From positions 248,001 to 312,000 of the forward strand of contig NZ_JAODAB010000003.1 in assembly GCF_025336485.1 (NCBI RefSeq): 64,000 nt of DNA, read 5' to 3'. The position numbers were made by a program, and so were the translations under genes. Of this stretch, positions 53,554 through 63,670 are shown in pieces (position 1 is the first letter of the stretch; every line of letters starts with the position of its first letter). This DNA comes from Pseudomonas citri. GTDB lineage: Bacteria; Pseudomonadota; Gammaproteobacteria; Pseudomonadales; Pseudomonadaceae. A model generated the notes under the pieces. The model was given only the letters and a program-made list of their open reading frames with translations. It had not been told where the DNA came from and did no database searches.

Positions 53554-54863
53554 CGCCGCCGATGCGCTGGCCACGCACCCTGGCCTCGCGGCTGTCGCTG
53601 ATTTTCCTGATCGGCCTGATCCTCGCCCAAGGCCTTTCGTTCGGCGTCCAGTACTACGAGCGCTACCAAAGCGCCAAGTCCACCATGCTCGGCAACCTGG
53701 AGACCGATGTCGCCACCTCCGTCGCCATCCTCGACCGACTGCCGGCCGGTGAACGCCAGGCCTGGCTGGCGAAACTCACCCGGCCCAATTACGGATACCG
53801 GCTCGACGAAGGGCAACCCGGCCAACCGATGATCGCGGACGAGGCACCGGTGTCGGTGAGTTCGATCCAGGAAGCGATCGGCCAGGCCTACCCGCTGACC
53901 TTCACCGACATACCCGGGCCGCGCAAGCATTATCAGGCCCATCTGCGCCTGGGCGACGGCAGCCCGCTGACCATCGATGTCCGCCCGGCCATGGCGCCCC
54001 TCTCACCCTGGCTGCCCGCAGTGCTGCTCGGGCAACTGGCGCTGTTGATCGGCTGCACCTGGCTGGCGGTGCGTATCGCCGTCCGCCCACTGACCCGACT
54101 GGCCGGCGCGGTGGAAACCCTGGACCCGAACGCCCATGGCGTGCGCCTGGACGAAAAGGGCCCGGTCGAAGTGGTGCACGCCGCCAAGGCGTTCAATGCC
54201 ATGCAGGACCGTATCGCGGCCTATCTCAAGGAGCGCATGCAGTTGTTGGCGGCGATTTCCCATGACTTGCAGACCCCGATCACCCGCATGAAGCTGCGCG
54301 CCGAGTTCATGGACGAGAGCGTGGAGAAGGACAAGCTCTGCAACGACCTGGGCGAAATGGAACACCTGGTGCGCGAAGGCGTGGCCTACGCCCGCAGCCT
54401 CCACGGCGCCACCGAGGCCAGTTGTCGCATCAGCCTGGATGCATTTCTCGACAGCCTGGTGTTCGATTATCAGGACACCGGCAAGGACGTGCAGTTGTCC
54501 GGCAAGAACGCCGCCGTGATCGACACCCGCCCCCACGCGTTGCGGCGGGTGCTGGTCAACCTGGTGGACAACGCCTTGAAATTCAGCGGTGCAGCGCAGA
54601 TCCAGGTGCAACCGGTCGACAACGGGCAACTGGCGATCCGCGTACTCGACCGCGGCCCCGGCATCAGTGAGCAGGAACTGGCCGAGGTGCTCAAGCCGTT
54701 CTACCGGGTGGAAAGCTCGCGTAACCGGGAAACCGGCGGCACCGGCCTGGGCCTGGCCATCGCCCAGCAACTGGCGATGGCCCTGGGCGGCTCACTGACC
54801 TTGAGCAACCGCGAAGGCGGCGGCCTGTGCGCCGAACTGACACTCTACCGGGTGTCTGGTTAA
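53550..54863 (+). CDS. EnvZ-type membrane sensor kinase
   Basis: A 437-residue sensor kinase with two transmembrane segments (about 14-32 and 155-173) around a periplasmic domain of about 120 residues, HAMP, HisKA with LAAISHDLQTPITRMKLR and ATPase domain (NLVDNALKFS, DRGPGIS, GTGLGLAIAQQ). Starts at a GTG overlapping the regulator stop. The stimulus is unknown; the proximity of dipZ is suggestive only. Confidence 0.88.
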   Translation: MTPPMRWPRTLASRLSLIFLIGLILAQGLSFGVQYYERYQSAKSTMLGNLETDVATSVAILDRLPAGERQAWLAKLTRPNYGYRLDEGQPGQPMIADEAPVSVSSIQEAIGQAYPLTFTDIPGPRKHYQAHLRLGDGSPLTIDVRPAMAPLSPWLPAVLLGQLALLIGCTWLAVRIAVRPLTRLAGAVETLDPNAHGVRLDEKGPVEVVHAAKAFNAMQDRIAAYLKERMQLLAAISHDLQTPITRMKLRAEFMDESVEKDKLCNDLGEMEHLVREGVAYARSLHGATEASCRISLDAFLDSLVFDYQDTGKDVQLSGKNAAVIDTRPHALRRVLVNLVDNALKFSGAAQIQVQPVDNGQLAIRVLDRGPGISEQELAEVLKPFYRVESSRNRETGGTGLGLAIAQQLAMALGGSLTLSNREGGGLCAELTLYRVSG

Positions 54864-54897
54864 TTAAGTTAATCGATCGGTCAGCCGATACAGAGGC

Positions 54898-57507
54898 ATG
54901 CGGGATATTTCGCGTTTAGCTGATGGCTTGTTTATGACTGAAAATGCTGGCAACGACACTGCTGTTTTCCCCTCGGGCCGGCCAACCCGAAGTTTTACCC
55001 GCCGCACCTTCCCGGCCATCATGTTCCTGCTCTTTGTCATGTCCGCCCTGGCCATTGCCGTGTTGCTCAACGTCACCGAAGCCCAGGATGCGCGCGCCCG
55101 GGAGCAAAGCCAGTTTTTTGCCCAGCGGGCGATCGATAGCGTGCGCAGCGGTATCGGACGCGACCTGAGCGACTACTCCAAGTGGAGCGACGCCTACCGG
55201 CATTTGCATCTCCAGGTGGACAAGGCATGGGCCTACGACCAGGAAAACGTCGGCAGCAGCGTGTACTCGCTCTACGGCTACCAGGCGGTGTTCGTCATTG
55301 CCCCCAACGGCAAGACCGTCTATTCGGTGATCGACGGCCAGATGAGCGATGTCGATGCCGACACCTGGCTGGCCGGTGACCTGCGTTCACTGAAAAAGAA
55401 AGCCAGCGCCCCAAAAAACCGCGATGAAGTGATTGTCGAGCAGTTGCATCACAACGGCGCGCCCGCCTACGTCGCCACGTCAGCCATCACCACCGGCACG
55501 GACCACAGCGTGGCCGAAGTACCAGGCCCACCCAGCCTGATGCTTTTTGTCAAAGTCCTCGACACCACGGCCCTGCAGAGCCTGGCACGGGACTATGCGC
55601 TGCCCAACGCCCACATCGCCCGCTCACCGGGCCCGGCTGACACCGCCCAGCTGTTGCTGGACCCGTTGACCCAGGAAGCCCTGGCGTGGCGACCTGAAAC
55701 CCCCGGGCAAGATCTGCGCAAGATCCTGCTGCCCTTGCTGGCGGTGGCGTTCCTGGTCCTGGCATTCCTGGCCGTGGCCGTGTTGCGCCATGCCTTGGCC
55801 ATGCTGCGCGCCCAGGAACGCCAGTACACCAGCCTGCTGGCCCATCGCAAGGCGTTGGAGCGCAGTGAAGAACGCTTCCGCGACATCGCCGAGGTGTCGT
55901 CCGACTGGCTGTGGGAAGTGGACGCCCACGGAACACTGACCTATCTGTCGGAACGCTTCGAGCAGGTGACGGGTTTCAGTCCGGCCGAATGGCTGGGCAA
56001 GCCCCTGCACCAACTGCTCAACCCTCACGACGGCTCGATCTCGATCGCCCACTGGCTGCTCAGCGGCGCCAGCAGCACCTCGTGTGCACCACTGCTGTGC
56101 GAATACACGGCGCGCAACCAGCGCCTGCGCACCTGCAAACTCTCGGTACGCGCCATCGAGGCTGGCGCCCTGGGCTTTCGCGGCACCGCCACGGACATCA
56201 CCGAGGAACTACGGGCGCTGGCCCAGATCAAGCACCTCTCGCTGCACGACCCGCTGACCGGACTGGCCAACCGCACTCGCCTGTTCGACTGCCTCAGCGA
56301 ACACCTGGACCCGGCCAGCGGCGTACCGCTGGCCGTGTTGAACCTGGACATGGATCGGTTCAAGCCGGTCAACGACTCCCTGGGGCACGCCGTCGGCGAC
56401 AAGGTGTTGAAGGAAGTCGCCCATATCCTCCAACAGAACGTGCGCGGCACCGACCTGGTGGCCCGCCTGGGTGGCGACGAGTTTGTGATTGTCATGCCCG
56501 ACCCGGGTACGGCGCAGGACATGGATCAACTGTGCAAACGTCTGATCGATTGCATGCAACGTCCCATGCACCTGGACGGCAACACGTTGTACCTGGGCGT
56601 GAGCATCGGCGTGGCCTGGTCACAGCCCGACGATAACCGCGCCGAGGAGCTGCTGCGCCAGGCCGATATCGCCCTGTACGCGGCCAAGGCCGCCGGCCGT
56701 AACACCTGGCGCGTGTACGTGGATGCCATGGGGAACCTGGCCCGCGACCGCCGGCGATACGAGCAGCAACTGCGCGACGCCATGCACCACGACCAGTTGG
56801 AATTGCGCTACCTGCCGCGGTTCGACGTGAATGCCGAACAACTGCACGGGTTTGAAGCCCAGGCCTTCTGGCACCATCCTGAAAGAGGCGAGCTGGGCGG
56901 GAGCGAGTTCATCCCGGTTGCCGAAGCCTCGGGCCAGTTGGAGGAACTCGGCACCTGGCTGCTGACCCACGTGTGCGAAGAAGCCACGGCCTGGCCGAGC
57001 ACCGTCAACGTGTCCATCGCGGTTTCGCCGAAATGGTTCAGCAGCAGTTTTTTGCTCGACCAGGTGCAAGCCGCCCTCCAGGCCAGCGGCCTGGCGCCCG
57101 ATCGCCTGACCCTGGAAGTGGCCGAAGGGATTCTGCTGGTCGATCACCAGACCGTAGCCAACACTTTGCATGCCCTCAAGGCGCTGGGCGTACGCATCAA
57201 CATCGACCAGTTCGGCACCAACATCGCGTCCCTTCGCGAGGTGCTGAACCAACCATTCGATGGCATTCGCTTCGACCGCAATATCCTCTCGCAGTTAGGC
57301 CTGGAACATGACGAGGAAGGCGTGCTGGCGATGATTCGACTCAGCCGCAGCGTCGGCCTGAAGGTCACCGCCGAAGGCATCGAGAATGCCCGGCAGTTCA
57401 GCCAACTGCGCAGCGTGGCCTGCGATCATGTGCAAGGTCCCTACTTCGGCTCGGCGCTGGCCCGCTCGGAAATGGCCTCGTTCTTCACTGCCCCGAGATG
57501 GCTGTGA
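54898..57507 (+). CDS. Membrane GGDEF protein with degenerate EAL domain
   Basis: An 869-residue signalling protein: transmembrane helix (about 37-60), CHASE4-like periplasmic domain (about 60-270), second helix (about 278-300), PAS (about 320-430), GGDEF (RLGGDEF, with the inhibitory RxxD five residues before), and a C-terminal EAL-like domain. The GGDEF is intact, so it likely makes c-di-GMP. The EAL domain is altered at key positions: EAL reads EAQ, the DDFG motif reads IDQFG, and the Lys of KxD reads Arg; VTAEGIE remains. It is probably a c-di-GMP sensor or inactive phosphodiesterase. Start 54898 has AGAGG very close; 54934 is an alternative. Confidence 0.85.
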   Translation: MRDISRLADGLFMTENAGNDTAVFPSGRPTRSFTRRTFPAIMFLLFVMSALAIAVLLNVTEAQDARAREQSQFFAQRAIDSVRSGIGRDLSDYSKWSDAYRHLHLQVDKAWAYDQENVGSSVYSLYGYQAVFVIAPNGKTVYSVIDGQMSDVDADTWLAGDLRSLKKKASAPKNRDEVIVEQLHHNGAPAYVATSAITTGTDHSVAEVPGPPSLMLFVKVLDTTALQSLARDYALPNAHIARSPGPADTAQLLLDPLTQEALAWRPETPGQDLRKILLPLLAVAFLVLAFLAVAVLRHALAMLRAQERQYTSLLAHRKALERSEERFRDIAEVSSDWLWEVDAHGTLTYLSERFEQVTGFSPAEWLGKPLHQLLNPHDGSISIAHWLLSGASSTSCAPLLCEYTARNQRLRTCKLSVRAIEAGALGFRGTATDITEELRALAQIKHLSLHDPLTGLANRTRLFDCLSEHLDPASGVPLAVLNLDMDRFKPVNDSLGHAVGDKVLKEVAHILQQNVRGTDLVARLGGDEFVIVMPDPGTAQDMDQLCKRLIDCMQRPMHLDGNTLYLGVSIGVAWSQPDDNRAEELLRQADIALYAAKAAGRNTWRVYVDAMGNLARDRRRYEQQLRDAMHHDQLELRYLPRFDVNAEQLHGFEAQAFWHHPERGELGGSEFIPVAEASGQLEELGTWLLTHVCEEATAWPSTVNVSIAVSPKWFSSSFLLDQVQAALQASGLAPDRLTLEVAEGILLVDHQTVANTLHALKALGVRINIDQFGTNIASLREVLNQPFDGIRFDRNILSQLGLEHDEEGVLAMIRLSRSVGLKVTAEGIENARQFSQLRSVACDHVQGPYFGSALARSEMASFFTAPRWL

Positions 57508-57526
57508 ACCGGGCCCACCGGCGTAT

Positions 57527-58876
57527 TCAGAACAGGCTTTGCACCTGTTCCAGCACTGCGCGGTTCATCTGGCCGGTGTGGGTGTGCAGGCTCACGTAGC
57601 TTTGCAACATGTCGAGCTTGGTATTGAGCAAGTCCCGGCGGGCCTGGAACAGCCGCTGTTGTGCATCGAGGATGTCCACGGTGGAGCGTACGCCGCCCTC
57701 GAAGCCCTTTTGCGTCGAGACCAAGGCCCGCTGATTGGACTCCACGGCCCGCTGCATCGCCTTGCTCTTGGCAAACCCGGCGACGACCCCCAGGTAATCG
57801 ACCTCGATGTCCTCGGCCAATTGTTGACGCTGCACGTCGTAGTCGGACTGGGCACCGGCCAGCTGCGCCTCGGCCTTCGCCACCGAGGCACGTACCCCGC
57901 CACCGCGATAGAGCGGGATATCCAATTGGACGCCAACGTAATAGGTATCCTGACGTGGATCGAGCGCCTCGTACTGGCGGGTTTCCCGACGGGTCAGTTG
58001 GGTGGTCAGCGACAAGGTCGGATAATGCCCCGCGCGCTGGCTATCGGCCTGCGCCTCGGCGACTTTCACCGCCGCCAGCCGAGAGGCCAATTCCGGGCTC
58101 GCCTCCCGGGCAATCGCCGTCCAGTACGGCAGGTCCTGTTCCGGCGCAATCGGGCTGGCGGCGGCGAGTTCTTCGTGCATCGGCTGGATGTCGTCGATGG
58201 GCACATTGGCGCGACCGGACAATGCGCGCAATGCCGCGGTACGACGGGCCTGGGCTTCCGCCTCCTGGGCCTGCACCAGATCGAGCCGCGCCTGGGCTTC
58301 GTCGATGTCAGTGATCGCCCCCTGCCCGCCCTGATACAGTTTTTTGCTCTGCGTCACCAAACCACTGATGACGACTTTCTGCTGGGCGATCAGCTTGATT
58401 TCATTCTCGGCCCGGGCAACCTCGAAATAGCCTTTGGCAACCCGGTCATAGAGGGTCTGGCCGGCGACATCGAACAGCTGATTGCCCAACTGGCCCCGCG
58501 CCTTGCCCTCTTGATAGGCGGCCCAACGGGCCTTGTCGTACAGCGGTTGCTGGGCCGCCAGGGTGACACTGTTGGCCTGGTAGTCGTTGCTGTTGACATA
58601 GCTGCGGTCGTCGCCGCCATCGGTACGCCCGCCATAGCCATAGCGCGAGGTCAGCGACACTTGCGGATAGAGCCCCGCGCGACCGATCGCTTCTTCATGC
58701 CGCGACGCCTCAAAGGCATGGGTGGCCGATTGCAGGGTCGGATCGTTGAGGTGCGAAGCATCGTAGGCGGCGGTCAGGCTCAAGCCGGCTTCAGCGGCCA
58801 AGGCCGGGTCGATCACCACCCAGCCCACGCACAGGCCCAGGAACACCGGCAAGCTATAGCGATAACGGTGGGTCAT
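57527..58876 (-). CDS. TolC-family outer-membrane channel of a type I system
   Basis: A 449-residue outer-membrane factor (signal peptide ending PALAAEA), TolC repeats LTAAYDASHLNDPTLQSA and VDILDAQQRLFQARRDLL, AprF/PrtF-like. It would form the exit duct of the type I secretion complex. The ATG at 58876 is preceded by AGGAGGAG; a GTG at 58882 would overlap the upstream gene. Last gene of the three-gene operon; converges with the GGDEF gene. Confidence 0.88.
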   Translation of the reverse strand: MTHRYRYSLPVFLGLCVGWVVIDPALAAEAGLSLTAAYDASHLNDPTLQSATHAFEASRHEEAIGRAGLYPQVSLTSRYGYGGRTDGGDDRSYVNSNDYQANSVTLAAQQPLYDKARWAAYQEGKARGQLGNQLFDVAGQTLYDRVAKGYFEVARAENEIKLIAQQKVVISGLVTQSKKLYQGGQGAITDIDEAQARLDLVQAQEAEAQARRTAALRALSGRANVPIDDIQPMHEELAAASPIAPEQDLPYWTAIAREASPELASRLAAVKVAEAQADSQRAGHYPTLSLTTQLTRRETRQYEALDPRQDTYYVGVQLDIPLYRGGGVRASVAKAEAQLAGAQSDYDVQRQQLAEDIEVDYLGVVAGFAKSKAMQRAVESNQRALVSTQKGFEGGVRSTVDILDAQQRLFQARRDLLNTKLDMLQSYVSLHTHTGQMNRAVLEQVQSLF

Positions 58877-58878
58877 GC

Positions 58879-60246
58879 TCACTCCTCCTTGAAGGCTGCC
58901 AGCAAGCGTTCGCGCAGGGGTTTCATCAGGTAATTCATCAGGGTCCGCTCGCCGGTCACCACCGTGACGTCGGCGAGCATGCCGGGACGCACCAACAGCC
59001 CGGACGCCTGGAGCGACACGACAGTGTCCGCGGCGATCTCGACCTTGGCCGAGAAGTACGGCCGATGCGTTTGTTCATCGATCAGTTGGTCCGCCGACAC
59101 CGTCGTCACCGTGCCGGTGACCGTGGGCGTGTCCACCCGCTGCAACGCGGTGAAATGCACGTGCACCGGCAGGCCCGGGTGCAGCTTGTTGGCCATCAGC
59201 GGTTCGAACCGCGCGGTGATCGCCATCGGCGCATCCAGCGGCACCACTTGCATCAGCGTCTGGCCGGCCTGCGTCACGCCACCGACCGTGTGAATGTTCA
59301 TGTCCATGACCTGCCCGGCCACGGGCGCACGGATCGCTCCGTTGTCGACTTCGAACTGCAAGGCGCGGATCTGGTCGGCATACCCGGCCGCTTCGGCGGA
59401 CACCTCGCTGAGCTGGGTTTCGGCGTCGCGGCGAAACTCCTGCTGCGCCTGCAAGGCCTTGAGCCGGCTTTCGTTGATCGCCTGGCGAGTCCGCCCCACA
59501 TCCCCCACCCCGGAAGCGATCTGCCCGGCCAGTTGCGCCGCGTTGCGCTCGGCCTCGAAGAGCTTGTTGCGCGGGACATAACCTTCACGGGCCAACTCGC
59601 GCAGACCTCCGAGCTCCTGCTGCTGGAAGCGCATCTGCGCATCGTAGTTGCGCTTGACGCCTTCGTAGCCGAGCAGCTGCTGCTGCAACGCGGCGGCTTC
59701 GTGTTCGATGATCTGCAAACGGCTGCCCAGCTCTGCCCGTCGGGTGACGAACAACTGGCTCTGCAAGGCCATGGCCGCCTTGACCCGCGGCTCGTCGGCG
59801 CGCTCCAGCAATTGCGCGGGCCATGAGATTTCAGCACTGCCCAGGCGCTCGGCGATCAAGCGTGCCTCGACGCTGCGATCGTTGAGCAACTTGCCCAGGG
59901 TCACGTCCAGTTGCGACTGCGCTTGCACGGTGTTGAGCTGCACCAGCAACTGCCCCTGGCGGACGCGGTCGCCATCGCTGACCAGCAGTTTTTCCACCAC
60001 CCCGCCAACCAATGACTGCACCGCCTTGCGCTCGCCGGCCACCACCACCGTGCCGCTGCCCACCACCCCTTGGTCCAGCGGCGCCAGGCACGCCCAAAGC
60101 AGAAAGCCGCCCAGCGTCAAGACCAGGAACCCGACGCCATAGCGCGCAGCGCCACGGGCGTCAGTATTGGCGCCCGGCAGCGCGGGGCCGTTGCGCAGGC
60201 TCAGGCTCTGCTCGCTGTAGGCGGGCCCTGGGGTCAAGTCATGCAT
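58879..60246 (-). CDS. HlyD-family membrane fusion protein
   Basis: A 455-residue type I secretion adaptor (AprE/PrtE-like): one transmembrane helix (about 36-56), lipoyl-like and alpha-hairpin region (VVEKLLVSDGDRVRQGQ, long coiled coil 100-290), C-terminal beta domain (VTVVTGERTLMNYLMKPLRERL split). Overlaps the ATPase gene by 8 bases and the TolC-like start region closely, so the three are co-translated. Confidence 0.9.
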   Translation of the reverse strand: MHDLTPGPAYSEQSLSLRNGPALPGANTDARGAARYGVGFLVLTLGGFLLWACLAPLDQGVVGSGTVVVAGERKAVQSLVGGVVEKLLVSDGDRVRQGQLLVQLNTVQAQSQLDVTLGKLLNDRSVEARLIAERLGSAEISWPAQLLERADEPRVKAAMALQSQLFVTRRAELGSRLQIIEHEAAALQQQLLGYEGVKRNYDAQMRFQQQELGGLRELAREGYVPRNKLFEAERNAAQLAGQIASGVGDVGRTRQAINESRLKALQAQQEFRRDAETQLSEVSAEAAGYADQIRALQFEVDNGAIRAPVAGQVMDMNIHTVGGVTQAGQTLMQVVPLDAPMAITARFEPLMANKLHPGLPVHVHFTALQRVDTPTVTGTVTTVSADQLIDEQTHRPYFSAKVEIAADTVVSLQASGLLVRPGMLADVTVVTGERTLMNYLMKPLRERLLAAFKEE

Positions 60247-61960
60247 CTTTGCCCGCCTCCTTGACGACAGCCGAACGAGGCCCTGGCATCAAGGCCTTGA
60301 GCACCCGCTCCCGTGGGCCGAACGCTTGTTGAACCCCGTCCTTGAGCACCAGGATGTGATCGACGACCGCCAGCACACTGGGCCGATGGGTGACCAACAC
60401 CACGGTGCTGCCCGCGTCCTTGAGTGCGCTGATGGCCTGCACCAGTGCCAACTCGCCCGCTTCATCGAGGTTGGAGTTGGGTTCATCGAGCACGATCAGC
60501 GACGGCCGTCCGTAGAGCGCGCGGGCCAGCCCGAGTCGCTGCTTCTGCCCCCCGGAAAGGCCAAGCCCGCCGGGGCCCAGCGGCGTGTCATAGCCCTGGG
60601 GAAAGCGCAGGATCATTTCGTGGATGCCCGCATGACGCGCGGCGGCGATGATCTGCTCGGCGTCCTGTTCGCCGAAGCGGGCAATGTTGTCGGCCACGCT
60701 GCCGTCGAACAATTCGATGTCTTGGGGCAAGTAACCGAGGTGCGGCCCCAAGGCGTCGGGGGACCACTGGCTGATCTCGGCGTCGTCCAGACGCACCGAC
60801 CCGCCCATGGCCGGCCAGACCCCGACCAGAGCCCGCGCCAGTGTCGACTTGCCACTGGCGCTGGGGCCGACGACGGCGAGTACATCGCCCTTGCAAAGGC
60901 TGAACTGAATGTTCCGCAAGATCGGTTGCGTGGCCCCGGGCGGGCCGACGCACAACGATTCCAGGCGCACCGCGCCGGTAGGCGCGGGCAACGGCATGCG
61001 CAGCCGTTCACGGGGGTGCTGGGCGAGCAACTGGCTCAAGCGCTGGTAACTCTGGCGCCCGGCATTGAATTGCTTCCACGAGCCGATAGCGATTTCCACC
61101 GGCGCCAGGGCCCGTCCAAGCAGCAGCGACATGGCGATCATCATGCCCGCCGACAATTGCCCTTCGAGCACCAGCAGCGCCCCCAGGCCCAGGGATAACG
61201 ACTGGCCGCTGATGCGTACGAAACGCGTCGCCGAGGTAATACGCGCGCCGCGGTCACTGGCGTGGGCCTGGGCGGCAATGATGCGTTGTTGCAACAGGCT
61301 CCAACGCTGACGCAATGGTCCGAGCATGCCCAAAGCCTGGATGACTTCGGCGTTGTGCAGCGTGCTGTTGACGTAGATCGACGACTGCACGCCCAGGCGA
61401 TTGGCTTCACCCAGGCGCGCGCGGGTCACCAGCTCGCCCCACAACGCCAGGCCGATCAGCACAAGGGCCAGCAGCAGCGTCAACACGCCGAACCAGGGGT
61501 GAAAGACGAACGCCACCAGCAGGAAGATCGGCAACCACGGGGCGTCGAGCAAGGCAATCAAGCCCTGGCCGGTAATCAACTGGCGCAGCGTCGCCAGATC
61601 GGTCAGCACCTGGGCCGGGTTGGCGTTGTGTTCGCGCAGGCTGCGGGCGAACACCGCGTCGAAGATGCGCTCGCCGAGGGCCTCGTCGAGCCCGGCGCTC
61701 ATGCGGATCATCACCTCGCCGCGTACCCATTCGATCAGGGAACTGAGCATGAACAGCCCGACGGCGATCACCGTCAGCATGAACAAGGTGGTTTCGTTGC
61801 GACTGGTCAGGACCCGGTCGTAGACCTGCATCATGTAGAGCGAAGGCACCAGTACCAGCAGGTTGATCACGCCACTGAACAGCGCCAGCGACCAGAACAC
61901 CCGGCGGTAACTCAATAAAGCGGCATCGATGTCGTGACGCGGATCGAGAAGCAGAGCCAT
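60239..61960 (-). CDS. Type I secretion ABC ATPase (PrtD/AprD-like)
   Basis: A 573-residue ABC exporter: six transmembrane helices then ATPase (Walker A GPSASGKST, LSGGQKQRLGLARAL, Walker B LIVLDEPNSNLDE, H-loop VTHR). It has no N-terminal C39 peptidase, so substrates keep a C-terminal signal as in metalloprotease, lipase or HasA export. No such substrate gene is found in the window on either side. Confidence 0.9.
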   Translation of the reverse strand: MALLLDPRHDIDAALLSYRRVFWSLALFSGVINLLVLVPSLYMMQVYDRVLTSRNETTLFMLTVIAVGLFMLSSLIEWVRGEVMIRMSAGLDEALGERIFDAVFARSLREHNANPAQVLTDLATLRQLITGQGLIALLDAPWLPIFLLVAFVFHPWFGVLTLLLALVLIGLALWGELVTRARLGEANRLGVQSSIYVNSTLHNAEVIQALGMLGPLRQRWSLLQQRIIAAQAHASDRGARITSATRFVRISGQSLSLGLGALLVLEGQLSAGMMIAMSLLLGRALAPVEIAIGSWKQFNAGRQSYQRLSQLLAQHPRERLRMPLPAPTGAVRLESLCVGPPGATQPILRNIQFSLCKGDVLAVVGPSASGKSTLARALVGVWPAMGGSVRLDDAEISQWSPDALGPHLGYLPQDIELFDGSVADNIARFGEQDAEQIIAAARHAGIHEMILRFPQGYDTPLGPGGLGLSGGQKQRLGLARALYGRPSLIVLDEPNSNLDEAGELALVQAISALKDAGSTVVLVTHRPSVLAVVDHILVLKDGVQQAFGPRERVLKALMPGPRSAVVKEAGKDA

Positions 61961-62269
61961 AGAAGGTTGCCCGCAAAAGGAAAGTCGGTCCCAAGACGCA
62001 ATCCATCGCGAGCTTCGTGCCCCCAGGCATCGGGGAAAACACTAACGTAGCCTGACGTGCCGCAATCAGAGACGATCCTCGTCGCTACAGGCGCAGATTA
62101 CTGACCACGCAAGCACGGGTTAGTGCCGGTTCGACGGGCTGGGTTTCGATGTGGGTGACCAGCGGAGGTGCCGCGCAGCAAGACCAGGGTTTTCAAGGCT
62201 TGGGCGGGCTTCTGAGGAAGGTTTGTTGGCGCCAGGAACCTGGCGCCAACGGGGGAAAATGCCTGGCAA
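61961..62269. other. Intergenic region with a perfect hairpin
   Basis: About 300 bases without a gene. It must contain the promoter of the secretion operon (left end). At 62225-62250 GTTGGCGCCAGG and CCTGGCGCCAAC form a perfect 12-bp stem with a two-base centre, directly after the permease stop; it is a likely terminator or mRNA stabiliser for the permease transcript, although no T-run follows. Confidence 0.55.
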
Positions 62270-63670
62270 TCAGCCGAGGGAAACCGCGCCTTTGGCCTGC
62301 GGATGCTGACGTGATGTCAGCAGGCCGATAAGGGAAATCACCAGTGCCAGGCCCAGGGTCGAACTCACCTCACCGCGGTGCTCGGGCGTCACGATCATGA
62401 CCGCCAGGGCCGAGCAGATGAACGCGATGACCAACCAGGTGAGCCATGGGAACAGCCACATGCGAAACGGCAGTTCGATGTTCTGGCGACGCAGCATCCG
62501 GCGCATGCGCAATTGGGAGATGGCAATCACCAGGTACACCAGCAAGGCGATGGCACCGGAAGTGGCAAGCAGGAATTCGAACAGCCCGGCCGGCATGAAG
62601 AAGCTGAACAAGGTGACACCCAGCCCCAGTACCGTACTGGCGATCACCGCGGCCCTTGGCACACCAACCGATGACGTCACCTGTACCGCCTTGGGCGCAT
62701 CACCCCGCCGCCCCAGGGAATAGAGCATGCGCGAGGCGATGTAGATCGAGGAGTTCAGGCAACTGGCCACGGCGATCAGCACCACCACATCCACCATGAA
62801 CTTGGCGTGGGGAATCTGCATCAGCTCCAGTGCCCGTTGGTAGGAACCCACGGAAGCCAGGAGTGGATCGTTCCAAGGCACCACTGAAATGACCACGAAG
62901 ATCGACAGCAGGTAGAACACACCGATACGCCAGAGCACCGAACGCGTCGCCTTGGCGATATTCTTCGCCGGGTTGTCGGATTCGGCCGCAGCGATGGTCA
63001 CCGCTTCGATGCCGATGAAACTGAACATGATGGTGATAAATGCGCCGACCACCGCCGACAGGCCATTGGGGGCGAACCCGCCATGTTCTTCCATCAAGCG
63101 ACTGAGGCCACTGACTTCACGTTCGGGGATCCAACCCATCAGCACGCAGAAACCCAGGACAATGAAGCCAATGATCGCCATGACCTTGGCCATCGCGAAC
63201 CAGAACTCGAATTCGCCGTACTTGGACACGCTGAACAGGTTGGTCACCGCCAGCGCAAGGATGGACCCTGAGGCAAACACCCAGGCATCGATGGAAGGAA
63301 ACCATTGGTTCAACACGTGACCGGCGGCCAGGGCTTCGATAGGAATCACCAGTACCCAGAACCACCAGTAGAGCCAACCGATGGTAAAGCCCGCCCAGCG
63401 TCCGATGGCCTGGTCGGCATAGGTGGAGAATGAGCCGGTGTCCGGGTTGGCTACCGCCATCTCGCCCAGCATGCGCATGACGAGCACCACCAACAGGCCG
63501 GAGAACAGATACGCCAGCAGGACGGCCGGGCCCGCTGCGGCAATCGCATGTCCCGAACCGACAAATAGCCCGGCGCCGATGATCCCGGCGATGGACAGCA
63601 TGGTGACGTGACGAGGCTTGAAGCCCTGTGCCAGATGGCCGTTCGAATCCTTGAAACTGGGGCTGGTCAT
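62270..63670 (-). CDS. APC-family amino-acid permease (GabP-like)
   Basis: A 466-residue 12-helix amino-acid transporter with the signature GFKPRHVTMLSIAGIIGAGLFVGSG and SFSTYADQAIGRWAGF, closest in pattern to GABA/aromatic-type proton symporters. Substrate not certain. I chose the ATG at 63670 (MTSPSFKDS); an in-frame ATG at 63694 would add 8 residues. Confidence 0.87.
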   Translation of the reverse strand: MTSPSFKDSNGHLAQGFKPRHVTMLSIAGIIGAGLFVGSGHAIAAAGPAVLLAYLFSGLLVVLVMRMLGEMAVANPDTGSFSTYADQAIGRWAGFTIGWLYWWFWVLVIPIEALAAGHVLNQWFPSIDAWVFASGSILALAVTNLFSVSKYGEFEFWFAMAKVMAIIGFIVLGFCVLMGWIPEREVSGLSRLMEEHGGFAPNGLSAVVGAFITIMFSFIGIEAVTIAAAESDNPAKNIAKATRSVLWRIGVFYLLSIFVVISVVPWNDPLLASVGSYQRALELMQIPHAKFMVDVVVLIAVASCLNSSIYIASRMLYSLGRRGDAPKAVQVTSSVGVPRAAVIASTVLGLGVTLFSFFMPAGLFEFLLATSGAIALLVYLVIAISQLRMRRMLRRQNIELPFRMWLFPWLTWLVIAFICSALAVMIVTPEHRGEVSSTLGLALVISLIGLLTSRQHPQAKGAVSLG

